Origin: Streptomyces atratus
GTDB lineage: Bacteria > Actinomycetota > Actinomycetes > Streptomycetales > Streptomycetaceae
DNA length: 64,000 nucleotides
Direction: 5' to 3'
Assembly: GCF_900119365.1 (NCBI RefSeq)
Contig: NZ_FPJO01000007.1
Span: 124,001 to 188,000 of the forward strand
The notes under the pieces are model-generated. The model was not told the origin of the DNA and searched no databases. It saw only the letters and a program-made list of their open reading frames with translations. Shown here one piece after another: positions 27,971-36,901 of the stretch (its first letter is position 1; each line of letters opens with the position of its first letter). The position numbers and the translations under genes are program-made.

Positions 27971-28918
27971 ATGGACATGTTTCCGGAAGGTGCGCCGCAG
28001 GAGAGCGAGGCCCGGCTGATGAGGGAGGCCATGGCGGAGGCGGCCGAGGGTGCGCCACCGCTGCCGGACCTGGTGCCGGTCGCCCTGGCCGAGGGCCGCA
28101 GGCGCCGCACCAGGGCGCGGGCGGCGATCGGCGGCTGGATGGTGGGAGTGGTGGCGCTCGGAGTGCTCGGCGTGACGCTGCCGTCCTGGGGTACGGGCAC
28201 CGGTACGGGTGAGGGCACCGCGCGGGTCGGGGCGCCCTCACCCGTACCGAGCACGGGGCACGGGACCCCGTCCCCCATGCCCGCCAGGCCCACGACCGTC
28301 TTCTCGACGCCACCCCCCTCACCCTCCTCGCCCCCCGGGCCGTCACGTACGCCCGTCCACATCGAGCCCACTCCGGGCGAGTCGTCCATGGCCGACCTGC
28401 CCGCGACCGAGCGCGGGCGGCAGGAAAAGTTCCAGCAGAAGGCGGCGGCCGTGCTGGACGAGCTGCTTCCTGCGGCGTTCGGCACGGTACGCCCGGTCGA
28501 CCTGGCCGTCAGCGAGTACCAGGGCGGGTCCGGGGGGCATGTCTTCCCCGTCGTCCTCTCCGTACAGCCCACCGGCGACGCGTCCGGCAGCCCGGCACAG
28601 GAGCCGTGCCACTACGGCCCGAAGAAGAGGTACCGGTGCGAGGAGGCGGCGCTGCCGGACGGCATCGTGGCCCGCACCGTCACCGCGGTCGGGAGTTCGA
28701 AGGGCGGGAAGGACATCGTCGGCGTCAGTGTCCGCTTCCCTTTCAAGGACAGCACCGTCGTCCTCTCGGCCGACGGCGACGAATCCGCCATGGTCTCGGC
28801 GCCGGTCAACGCCGACCAGCTGCTCCACGTCGCCCGGGACGCCCGCTTCCTGCGCCTCGTGCGGTACGCGGACGCGTTCCCGATGGAGCCGAAGCGGGAG
28901 TCCGTCCATGGCGGGTGA
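27971..28918 (+). CDS. Membrane-anchored protein coupled to the sigma factor (putative anti-sigma)
   Basis: A 315-residue protein with an acidic cytosolic N-terminus (about 1-45), one membrane helix (GWMVGVVALGVLGVTLPSW, about 56-74), a Ser/Pro/Thr-rich spacer (about 75-135) and an extracytoplasmic C-terminal domain with two Cys (EPCHYGPKKRYRCEE). It starts ten bases after the sigma gene, typical of an anti-sigma or sensor pair. No zinc anti-sigma motif is visible, so the role is inferred from position. Confidence 0.7.
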   Translation: MDMFPEGAPQESEARLMREAMAEAAEGAPPLPDLVPVALAEGRRRRTRARAAIGGWMVGVVALGVLGVTLPSWGTGTGTGEGTARVGAPSPVPSTGHGTPSPMPARPTTVFSTPPPSPSSPPGPSRTPVHIEPTPGESSMADLPATERGRQEKFQQKAAAVLDELLPAAFGTVRPVDLAVSEYQGGSGGHVFPVVLSVQPTGDASGSPAQEPCHYGPKKRYRCEEAALPDGIVARTVTAVGSSKGGKDIVGVSVRFPFKDSTVVLSADGDESAMVSAPVNADQLLHVARDARFLRLVRYADAFPMEPKRESVHGG

Positions 28919-29843
28919 GGAACGGGGCCGCCGGGGGCGGGGCCGTGGTCGTGCTGCAACCCGGCGGGCCCGTCGCCGACGGACCCGGATACGGGTGATG
29001 GGCGCCCTGCTGGTACCGGGTGCGCTGCTCTGCGGGGCGCTGGTGTGGGGGCCGTGGGGCGGCGGTGACGGGGCGTCCACGGTGGCGGACGCCCCGTCGG
29101 ACCGGGCGGCGGTGTCGTCGTCCCCGGCCCCCGGGCCCGACTCCCGCTCCGTGCCCGGCCGTCCGCTCCCTTCCGCCTCGGGTGCCGCCTCCGACGCCGG
29201 GAAGGAACGCAGGGCGAAGAAGAGGCCCGAGCCGAGGAAGCGGGCGGACGAGTCCCGGACCTCGCGCGGGTCCGTGCCCGGACATGGCTCCGGTACGTTC
29301 GTCACCGCCGCCGCTGCGCGCACCGGCAGCCATGGCACCGGCACGGTCCACCGCTACCGCGTCGAGGTGGAGCGGGGCACCGGTCTGGCCACACGCCCCG
29401 CCGCGGCCGCGGTCTCCGAGGTGTTCGGCGACCCGCGCGGTTGGACCCGCACCGGGCGCGACGCGTTCCGGCAGGTCGACTCGGGCCCGGCCGGTCTGGT
29501 GATCCGGATCGCGACACCGGACACCGTCGACCGGCTCTGCGGGGCGTACGGGCTGAACACACACGGCGAGGTCAACTGCCGAGTCGGCACCACGGTCGTG
29601 GTGAACCTGAAGCGGTGGATGCGGGGGTCGCCGCAGTTCGACGGCCCGCTGGCCGAGTACCGGGCGCTGATCATCAATCACGAGGTCGGCCACTGGCTGG
29701 GCCACGGCCATGAGACCTGCCCGGGACCCGGACGCCACGCGCCCGCGATGATGCAGCAGATCGACGGGCTGAAGGGGTGCGTCGCCAATGCGTGGCCGTA
29801 CACAGCCGCAGGCACATACATACGCGGCCCGTCCGTGTTGTGA
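28908..29843 (+). CDS. DUF3152 family protein with zinc-metalloprotease-like motif
   Basis: A 311-residue membrane-anchored protein. A very basic start (GRRGRGRGRAATRRARRRR) precedes one helix (about 30-50), a disordered Ser/Pro/Arg spacer, and the C-terminal DUF3152 domain. That domain contains NHEVGHWLGHGHETCPGPG, an HExxH-related zinc motif written HEVGH with a third histidine. The gene overlaps the previous one by 11 bases, so it belongs to the sigma operon. A surface protease-like role is plausible; no substrate is known. Confidence 0.8.
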   Translation: MAGEERGRRGRGRGRAATRRARRRRTRIRVMGALLVPGALLCGALVWGPWGGGDGASTVADAPSDRAAVSSSPAPGPDSRSVPGRPLPSASGAASDAGKERRAKKRPEPRKRADESRTSRGSVPGHGSGTFVTAAAARTGSHGTGTVHRYRVEVERGTGLATRPAAAAVSEVFGDPRGWTRTGRDAFRQVDSGPAGLVIRIATPDTVDRLCGAYGLNTHGEVNCRVGTTVVVNLKRWMRGSPQFDGPLAEYRALIINHEVGHWLGHGHETCPGPGRHAPAMMQQIDGLKGCVANAWPYTAAGTYIRGPSVL

Positions 29844-29908
29844 CAACACGGGTGCCCGGATTCCGGGACCGTCCGCCCGCGGGGCAGGCGGGACATTCGA
29901 AACGCGCC

Positions 29909-30562
29909 CTAGCGGCGCCGGTGCACCAGCCGCCCGCCCAGCACCGTGGCCACGCACCGCCCCGCCCCCGCCGCGCACAGCGCCGCCTCATCGGGTACGT
30001 CGAAGACGGCGAGGTCGGCGCGGCCGCCGACGGTGAGCGGGCCGTGCACGGAACCGGGCAGGTCATACCCCTCCACGAACGGGTCCAGGCTCGGTTCGCC
30101 GACCAGGATGCCGGGGGCGCCGACGACCGAGACCTCCGTCATACCCGAGCGGGCGACGGCGGTGCGGACGGCCGGGTCGTGGAAGCGGCCCGCGAGGTGC
30201 GTCGTGCCGTACCGCAGCATCTGCTGCAGCCCGCGCCGTACGCTGCCCGCCCGCCGCGTCGCGTCCATCTCACCGACCAGCCGCTCGAACGCCTCGCCCC
30301 ACAGCGGCTGGTCGCCGAGCGCGTCCGCCTCTCGCGGGTCGGGGTGGTAGCAGCGGGTGAGCAGCCACAGCCCGTGCCACTGCCGCAGTCCCGGCGTGAT
30401 GACGCCCGGCCATGTGCGGACCCGGGCCGTGGGGTGGGCGGCCACGACCTCGTCGTACGGTCCGAGCGCGACGATCCGGTCGCCCTCCACGGCCACCGCA
30501 CCCTGCGCAACGGCAGCCGCGCCGACCGGAAGAACCAGCGGCGCGGCATGAACGGTCAGCAA
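29909..30562 (-). CDS. Degenerate amidohydrolase-like protein
   Basis: A 217-residue protein with the outer beta-sandwich halves of imidazolonepropionase-type amidohydrolases: N-terminal AVAVEGDRIVALGPYDEV and C-terminal LTVGGRADLAVFDVPDE. Most of the metal-binding barrel is missing, and the usual PGFVDxHxH motif reads TPGLRQWHG, so it is probably not catalytic. The TTG start at 30562 has GAGG six bases upstream. It lies just downstream of mqnC on the same strand. A non-enzymatic or pathway-linked role cannot be decided. Confidence 0.7.
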   Translation of the reverse strand: MLTVHAAPLVLPVGAAAVAQGAVAVEGDRIVALGPYDEVVAAHPTARVRTWPGVITPGLRQWHGLWLLTRCYHPDPREADALGDQPLWGEAFERLVGEMDATRRAGSVRRGLQQMLRYGTTHLAGRFHDPAVRTAVARSGMTEVSVVGAPGILVGEPSLDPFVEGYDLPGSVHGPLTVGGRADLAVFDVPDEAALCAAGAGRCVATVLGGRLVHRRR

Positions 30563-30719
30563 AGCGGCCTCAGACCGACCGGCAATCGGGGGGCGGCGTC
30601 GCGGGGCCGGGCACGCGCGTCTGCCGCGTTGTCGTCAATCACCATGGCTCAATCCTCCGCCTTGCAGCCGCACGCACCCAGCCCCGCTCCTTCTCCCACC
30701 CCCCGATTACCGGTCGGCC

Positions 30720-31919
30720 TCAGTTGGCGTTGAGGAGCTTCAGCTCCGGGTGCGCCGTGCCGCCCTCGATGGCGGTGGACGAGATGTGCGAGACCACGCG
30801 CTCGTCGACCGGGTCGTTCGCCGGGTCGTCGTGCACGACGAGGTGCTCGTACGTGGTGGCGCGCTGGGCCGGCACCCGGTCCGCCTTGCGGATCAGGTCG
30901 ATGATCTCCAGGCGGTTGGAACGGTGCTTGGCACCGGCCGAGGAGACGACGTTCTCCTCCAGCATGATCGAGCCGAGGTCGTCGGCGCCGTAGTGCAGCG
31001 AAAGCTGGCCGACCTCCTTGCCGGTGGTCAGCCAGGAGCCCTGGATGTGGGCGACGTTGTCGAGGAAGATCCGGGCGATGGCGATCATCCGCAGGTACTC
31101 GAAGAGCGTGGCCTGCGTGCGGCCCTTCAGCTTGTTGTTCTCGGGCTGGTACGTGTACGGGATGAAGGCGCGGAAGCCGCCGGTGCGGTCCTGCACGTCG
31201 CGGATCATCCGCAGGTGCTCGATGCGCTCGGCGTTGGTCTCGCCGGTGCCCATCAGCATGGTGGAGGTGGACTCGACACCGAGCCGGTGGGCGATCTCCA
31301 TGATCTCCAGCCAGCGCTCGCCGGACTCCTTGAGCGGAGCGATCGCGGTACGCGGCCGGGCCGGCAGCAGCTCGGCGCCGGCTCCCGCGAAGGAGTCGAG
31401 ACCGGCGGCGTGGATGCGCTGGATGGCCTCGTCGACGGAGACCTCGGAGATCCGGGCCATGTGCTCGACCTCGGAGGCGCCCAGCGAGTGGATGACCAGC
31501 TGCGGGAACGCCTTCTTGATCGCGGAGAAGTGCTCCTCGTAGTACTCGACGCCGTAGTCCGGGTGGTGCCCGCCCTGGAACATGATCTGCGTACCGCCGA
31601 GTTCGACGGTCTCCGCGCAGCGGCGCAGGATGTCGTCGAGGTCGCGGGACCAGCCCTTGGCGGTGTCCTTCGGTGCGGCGTAGAAGGCGCAGAACTTGCA
31701 GGCCGTGACACAGACGTTCGTGTAGTTGATGTTGCGCTCGATGATGTACGTCGCGATGTGCTCCGTACCGGCGTAACGGCGGCGTCGTACGGCGTCGGCG
31801 GCCGCCCCCAGTGCGTGCAGCGGGGCCGAGCGGTAGAGGTCCAGCGCCTCCTCCGGAGAGATCCGACCGCCCTCGGCGGCTCGGTCGAGGATGGGCTGAA
31901 GGTCGGCCTTCTCGGTCAC
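30720..31919 (-). CDS. mqnC: Cyclic dehypoxanthinyl futalosine synthase
   Basis: MqnC is a radical SAM enzyme that cyclises dehypoxanthine futalosine in the futalosine route to menaquinone. The 399-residue protein carries the cluster motif Cys70-x3-Cys74-x2-Cys77 in YTNVCVTACKFCAFYA, plus GGTQIMFQGGHHPDYG and MLMGTGETNAERIEHL. GTG 31919 follows AAAGGTGA. The pathway is also represented here by mqnA and menG. MqnE is a related enzyme, but the CKFCAF form and the length favour MqnC. Confidence 0.93.
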   Translation of the reverse strand: MTEKADLQPILDRAAEGGRISPEEALDLYRSAPLHALGAAADAVRRRRYAGTEHIATYIIERNINYTNVCVTACKFCAFYAAPKDTAKGWSRDLDDILRRCAETVELGGTQIMFQGGHHPDYGVEYYEEHFSAIKKAFPQLVIHSLGASEVEHMARISEVSVDEAIQRIHAAGLDSFAGAGAELLPARPRTAIAPLKESGERWLEIMEIAHRLGVESTSTMLMGTGETNAERIEHLRMIRDVQDRTGGFRAFIPYTYQPENNKLKGRTQATLFEYLRMIAIARIFLDNVAHIQGSWLTTGKEVGQLSLHYGADDLGSIMLEENVVSSAGAKHRSNRLEIIDLIRKADRVPAQRATTYEHLVVHDDPANDPVDERVVSHISSTAIEGGTAHPELKLLNAN

Positions 31920-31990
31920 CGGGCTGTCACCTTTCGGCGGTTCTTCAACGGATCGACGGACGGTTCAGCGTACGCCAGCCCCTTGCGGGG

Positions 31991-33841
31991 TCAGCCGCCG
32001 GACCGGCTCAGCGTGCCGTACGGCAGACCCGCGCCCCGCTCCTCGGACCGGAAACGCAGGGTGCCGTCGGCGGCCCGGGTGAAGTGGACGTCGGTGGTGG
32101 TGGAGGTGCACAGGGCCGGGGTGCTGGGCCGGTCCGGGTCGACGCGTTCGTGGAGGGTCACTTCCTCGGCGGTGCCGGAGGTGAGGCTGGCGACGCTGTT
32201 GCAGCTGACGGTGACCCCGAGGCTGGTGACCTCGGTGTTCATCCGGACCACGTCCGTGCCCTTCTTCCCTGCGGTGAAGACGGCGGTGAGCGTGCCGTGC
32301 GGCTGCCCGGTGGTCTTCTCGGTGACCGGGCCCTTCCAGGTGCCGATGAACTCCTTCGGGAGCTCGGTGATCTGCTCCGGGCTCCCCGTGCCCGAGTCCG
32401 TGGGCTGCGACGGCCGGCCGGACGTCGCGGCATCGGGCGGGGTGCTGCCGACATTGCCGTGATCGGCGTTGTTCCGGCCGCCGCCGCCCGGCATCAGGTC
32501 GAAGATGAACGCGCCGCCCACGGTCACGGCGGCGAGCGCACCCGCCACCGCGAGGGCGACGGTGCAGCTCAGCCTCCGGCCCCGGTCCGCATCCGGCCGG
32601 GCCGGGCCGGAGTCCGCGCTGACGGTGACGGAGAAATGGGGGTCGGACGCGCGTTGTCCGGGCAGCCCGGACGTGTCGGTCCGCGACGGCGGCCCGGACG
32701 CCCCCGATGTCCTGGCCGACTGGGCCGCGCCCGCGGGCGCGGGCCACGAGGGCAGTACGCCCGGGTGGGACAGCCGGGTCGGGTCGTGCGTGGGGAAGGG
32801 CTCGGCCGGCGTCCCGAACCCGCCGCCCACGCCCCCGGCCCCGTTCGCGCCACTGGCGTCGTTCCGGCCGTATGCACCGTCGGCGCCGCCCGCACTCCAC
32901 GCCGCGCTGCTGAACGGCACCGGCCCCGACTGCACCGGCGCGTCCTGTGGCTCCAGGTCCAGCAGCGCGACCGCCGCCTGGCTGACCTCGCGCACCAGCG
33001 GTCCGGGCAGCCAGCCGGCCGCCACCAGCGCGGCGGCCCCGCCCGGCGCCAGCCGCCGGGCCAGCTCCATCGGCGTGGGCCGGTCCTCGGGCTCCTTCTC
33101 CAGGCACCCGGCGACGAGCTCCCGCAGGTCCCCCTCCAACTCCCCCAGCTCGGGCTCCTCGTGCACCACCTTGTAGAGGAGTACGGCCGAGGAGTCGCCG
33201 AGGAAGGGAGAGGTACCGGTCGCCGCGTACGCGAGCACCGCGCCGAGCGAGAAGACATCGGCCGCACCCGAGATGTCGGTACCCCGGATCTGCTCCGGCG
33301 CCATGTAGCCGGGCGAGCCGACCGAGACCCCGGTGGAGGTGAGCGAGGCGGTGGCGCCGATGGCGTGCGCGATCCCGAAGTCGATCAGCCGGGGGCCGTC
33401 CAGAGCCAGCAGTACGTTGGACGGCTTCACATCGCGGTGGATGACGCCCTGCTCGTGCACCGCGGCCAGCGCCTCGCCGAGTCCGGCGCCCAGCGTCCGT
33501 ACCGCGTTCTCGGGCAGCGGCCCGTGCTCGGCGACCGCGGCGGAGAGCGGAGGGCCGGCCACGTAGCCGGTGGCGACCCAGGGAATGGGCGCATCCGGGT
33601 CGGCGTCCAGAACGGGGGCCGTCCATTGCGCGCCGATCCGCCGCGCCGCGTCCACTTCGCGGCGGAAGCGCGCACGGAACTGCTCGTCGAGAGCGAAATG
33701 CGGGTGCACGACCTTGACCGCGACGGTGCGCCCGCCGGCGCTGCGCCCCAGATAGACCCGGCCCATGCCGCCCGCACCGAGCCTGCCGAGCAATCGGTAG
33801 GCACCGATGCTCAGCGGTTCGCCGGCTTCCAGCGGCTGCAT
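31991..33841 (-). CDS. Membrane Ser/Thr protein kinase
   Basis: A 616-residue Hanks-type kinase. The kinase domain (about 12-275) has [14 protein letters not shown], invariant Lys in VAVKVVHPHF, the catalytic loop HRDVKPSN, DFG in LIDFGIAHA, and APEQIRG. A long Gly/Ala/Pro linker leads to one membrane helix (TVALAVAGALAAVTVGGAFIF, about 430-450) and an extracytoplasmic domain (about 500-616) that may sense a ligand. ATG 33841 follows CAGGGGGAG. The gene is 71 bases upstream of mqnC on the same strand. Its target is unknown. Confidence 0.92.
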   Translation of the reverse strand: MQPLEAGEPLSIGAYRLLGRLGAGGMGRVYLGRSAGGRTVAVKVVHPHFALDEQFRARFRREVDAARRIGAQWTAPVLDADPDAPIPWVATGYVAGPPLSAAVAEHGPLPENAVRTLGAGLGEALAAVHEQGVIHRDVKPSNVLLALDGPRLIDFGIAHAIGATASLTSTGVSVGSPGYMAPEQIRGTDISGAADVFSLGAVLAYAATGTSPFLGDSSAVLLYKVVHEEPELGELEGDLRELVAGCLEKEPEDRPTPMELARRLAPGGAAALVAAGWLPGPLVREVSQAAVALLDLEPQDAPVQSGPVPFSSAAWSAGGADGAYGRNDASGANGAGGVGGGFGTPAEPFPTHDPTRLSHPGVLPSWPAPAGAAQSARTSGASGPPSRTDTSGLPGQRASDPHFSVTVSADSGPARPDADRGRRLSCTVALAVAGALAAVTVGGAFIFDLMPGGGGRNNADHGNVGSTPPDAATSGRPSQPTDSGTGSPEQITELPKEFIGTWKGPVTEKTTGQPHGTLTAVFTAGKKGTDVVRMNTEVTSLGVTVSCNSVASLTSGTAEEVTLHERVDPDRPSTPALCTSTTTDVHFTRAADGTLRFRSEERGAGLPYGTLSRSGG

Positions 33842-33879
33842 ATGGACTCCCCCTGTGGACCGGCCTGACCTCCGACCGA

Positions 33880-33909
33880 AGCCTAGGGGGCGAAGGTCAT
33901 CGGGTCACA
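33880..33909 (-). promoter_or_regulatory. Candidate promoter of the kinase gene
   Basis: On the minus strand, TGTGAC and TAGGCT (33885-33880) are 18 bases apart, about 40 bases before the kinase ATG. Confidence 0.4.
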
Positions 33910-34191
33910 GAGGAAACCATCCGCCTATTTCGCTCCTAACGGAACGAACAACAGCTTTCGACACAACAAAAGGCGTGAATGTGTCGTTCACCCGAGCGAT
34001 TCCTGGTACCGGCCGGGGCACACCGCGGGCACCATCCGGGAATCGGCTATTCGACACGTAATAACCCGAATCGAGGCCGGACCGGCGGAAACCGGGAGAA
34101 GGAACGGAAGATGCCGGGGAAGGCCGGAGAAGGGGAGGGAGGGATAAGAGCCCGGAGAAGCCCCGTCCGGAGAAGTACAGGATTCACCTAT

Positions 34192-34228
34192 ATCCCGCAT
34201 ATCCCGGGTCCATCCCGCATATCCCGGG
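34192..34228. repeat. Two copies of a 17-base direct repeat
   Basis: ATCCCGCATATCCCGGG occurs exactly at 34192-34208 and 34212-34228, separated by three bases. It lies just downstream of the mqnA stop codon (34251, minus strand). Confidence 0.7.
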
Positions 34229-34250
34229 CAACCCCCGCCCCGCCTCACGG

Positions 34251-35142
<892 letters not shown>

Positions 35143-35454
35143 ACCCGTGGCGCGATCCGTACGGCACCGGGGGCGCGGGGCGCACCCGGTCTCACTCCCC
35201 GGAGCCCACGTCCCACCGCGCGGAAACGCGGATGCCGCCCCGGCCCCGTCCGGAACCGCTTACGGAGCACCCCGAAGGCGCCCTCCGTACCCCTGGAAGT
35301 CGCCTTAGCAACACCCTCCGGTACGCCCACTTCGTCAGCCGATGAGCACAGCAATCAAACATCCGGGTGAAGTGATCTTTCCCTCTACCGTTCGATACAT
35401 GCTGCGTGCTAGGCTCGACGCAAGTTGCAGTTTGGTTTCCCTTGCAGTACAGAG

Positions 35455-35492
35455 CCTGCGGAGCATGTAACCCGCAGGCTTTTGTAGTTTTC
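35455..35492 (+). promoter_or_regulatory. Terminator-like hairpin in the cold-shock leader (candidate attenuator)
   Basis: GCCTGCGG (35455-35462) pairs with CCGCAGGC (35473-35480) and is followed by the T-rich run TTTTGTAGTTTT. It lies within the 5' leader, 54 bases before the ATG. An upstream GCAAG/CTTGC pairing and repeated TTGCAG segments could form an alternative structure. Confidence 0.55.
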
Positions 35493-35545
35493 AGACTTCT
35501 TTGCAGGTTCTGGAGCAGGGCAACCCTTTGGCCCAAGGAGGGCTT

Positions 35546-35749
35546 ATGGCTACCGGAACCGTCAAGTGGTTCAACGCTGAAAAGGGCTTCGGCTTCATCG
35601 CCCAGGACGGCGGCGGCCCGGATGTCTTCGTCCACTACTCCGCGATCAACGCGTCCGGGTTCCGCTCCCTCGAGGAGAACCAGGTCGTGAACTTCGACGT
35701 CACTCAGGGACCCAAGGGTCCGCAGGCTGAGAACGTCACCCCGGCCTAG
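35546..35749 (+). CDS. Cold-shock domain protein
   Basis: A 67-residue single cold-shock domain RNA chaperone. RNP1 (KGFGFIAQ) and RNP2 (DVFVHYSAI) are intact, and the start [16 protein letters not shown] is typical. The ribosome site AAGGAGG (35535-35541) is perfect. The long structured leader suggests control by transcription attenuation or RNA folding. A strong terminator follows. Confidence 0.97.
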   Translation: MATGTVKWFNAEKGFGFIAQDGGGPDVFVHYSAINASGFRSLEENQVVNFDVTQGPKGPQAENVTPA

Positions 35750-35789
35750 TTGCCCGGGTCGGCCGATCGCGGCCGGCTAGTAGTACCCA

Positions 35790-35830
35790 AGGAGCCCCGC
35801 TCCTCCGCCTCGGCGGGGAACGGGGCTCCT
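35790..35830 (+). terminator. Rho-independent terminator after the cold-shock gene
   Basis: AGGAGCCCCG (35790-35799) pairs with CGGGGCTCCT (35821-35830), followed by GCCTTTTCC. Confidence 0.8.
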
Positions 35831-35966
35831 GCCTTTTCCGTTCCCCCCTTTTCCGTCCGATGCCCCTGCCAAGGCCTCCTCTCTCGCCGCGCTCCCCCTT
35901 TCCGGTGCCCGCTTCCGATACCCCTCCTTATTCTCCGCTGCCCGGCCGCAGGGCGGCGGCGCTTGA

Positions 35967-35985
35967 CCTTGACACCGTGTGAAGG
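35967..35985. promoter_or_regulatory. MerR-type operator
   Basis: CCTTGACACCGTGTGAAGG is a 19-base palindrome with one mismatch, starting 37 bases before the MerR-family ATG. TTGACC at 35963-35968 overlaps its left arm as a possible -35. Dyads of this type between promoter elements are where MerR proteins bind. Confidence 0.6.
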
Positions 35986-36003
35986 GGTGCGCTGGGAGAC
36001 ATC

Positions 36004-36828
36004 ATGTTCACCATCGGAGACTTCGCCAGGTACGGGCGGGTGTCGGCCCGGATGCTGCGTCACTACGACGCCATCGGGCTGCTGCACCCCGACCGCACCG
36101 ACCCCGCCACCGGCTACCGCTTCTACGGCGCCGCCCAACTCGCCCGCCTCAACCGCATCATCGCCCTCAAGGATCTCGGCTTCACGCTCCAGCAGGTGCA
36201 GGCCATCCTCGACGAGCAGGTGGGGCCGGAGGAGCTGCGCGGGATGCTGCGGCTGCGTCAGGCGGAGCTGGAGGAGGCCATGAGGGCGGCGGCCGCACGG
36301 CTGGCGCAGGTCGAGGCGAGGCTCCGGTCGATCGAGAGCGAGGGACGCATGTCCATGGACGATGTCGTCGTCAAGAATGTCGCCGCCGTACGGGTCGCCG
36401 AGCTGGCCGGCACCGCGGCGAGCTACGAACCGGAGGACATCACTCCGGTGATCGGCCCGCTGTACGACCGGCTGTTCCCGCTGCTGGACGAGGCGGGCGT
36501 CGGTCCGAGCGGGCCGGGGATCGCGTACTACGAGGATGCCCCGGAAGGCGGCGCGGTCGTCGTCCACGCGGGGGTCACGGTGTCCGCCCCGGTGGGCCCG
36601 CTGGGCGACACCGGGATCACGGTGGTCGAGCTGCCCCCGTTCGAGGCGGCGACCGTCGTCCACCGGGGTCCGATGGACGGCGTGCTGCCGACGTCCCAGG
36701 CCCTGGCCCGCTGGATCGACGCCAACGGCTACCGGTCCGCGGGGTACGCGCGCGAGATCAGCCTGGAGTGCCCCGAGGACCGGGACAAGTGGGTGACGGA
36801 GCTTCAGGAGCCGGTCATCAAGGTCTGA
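36004..36828 (+). CDS. MerR-family regulator with GyrI-like effector domain
   Basis: A 274-residue BmrR-type activator. The N-terminal winged helix (FTIGDFARYGRVSARMLRHYDAIGLLHP) and dimer helix are followed by a GyrI-like/SRPBCC effector domain (about 120-274), which in relatives binds hydrophobic drugs. The palindrome at 35967-35985 implies autoregulation. No transporter is adjacent, so its target is not evident. An 18-base-pair hairpin follows the gene. Confidence 0.9.
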   Translation: MFTIGDFARYGRVSARMLRHYDAIGLLHPDRTDPATGYRFYGAAQLARLNRIIALKDLGFTLQQVQAILDEQVGPEELRGMLRLRQAELEEAMRAAAARLAQVEARLRSIESEGRMSMDDVVVKNVAAVRVAELAGTAASYEPEDITPVIGPLYDRLFPLLDEAGVGPSGPGIAYYEDAPEGGAVVVHAGVTVSAPVGPLGDTGITVVELPPFEAATVVHRGPMDGVLPTSQALARWIDANGYRSAGYAREISLECPEDRDKWVTELQEPVIKV

Positions 36829-36850
36829 CCCGCTCCGGACAGCTATGGGT

Positions 36851-36896
36851 GGAGAAGAACGTGACACTCGTTGCCTGAAGTGTCACGTTCTTCTCC
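36851..36896. terminator. Bidirectional 18-bp hairpin terminator
   Basis: The 18 bases at 36851-36868 are perfectly complementary to 36879-36896 with a ten-base loop. It separates the convergent MerR and amidohydrolase genes, and its A/T-containing arms suit both directions. Confidence 0.85.
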
Positions 36897-36901
36897 GCTC
36901 C

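Larger units (their letters stand above)
33842..34250. other. Intergenic region with GGAGAAG-rich and direct-repeat sequence
   Basis: About 400 bases between the kinase and mqnA genes hold no supported gene. Beyond the kinase promoter there is a purine-rich stretch with several GGAGAAG copies (34096-34175) and a 17-base direct repeat at 34192-34228. Confidence 0.5.
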
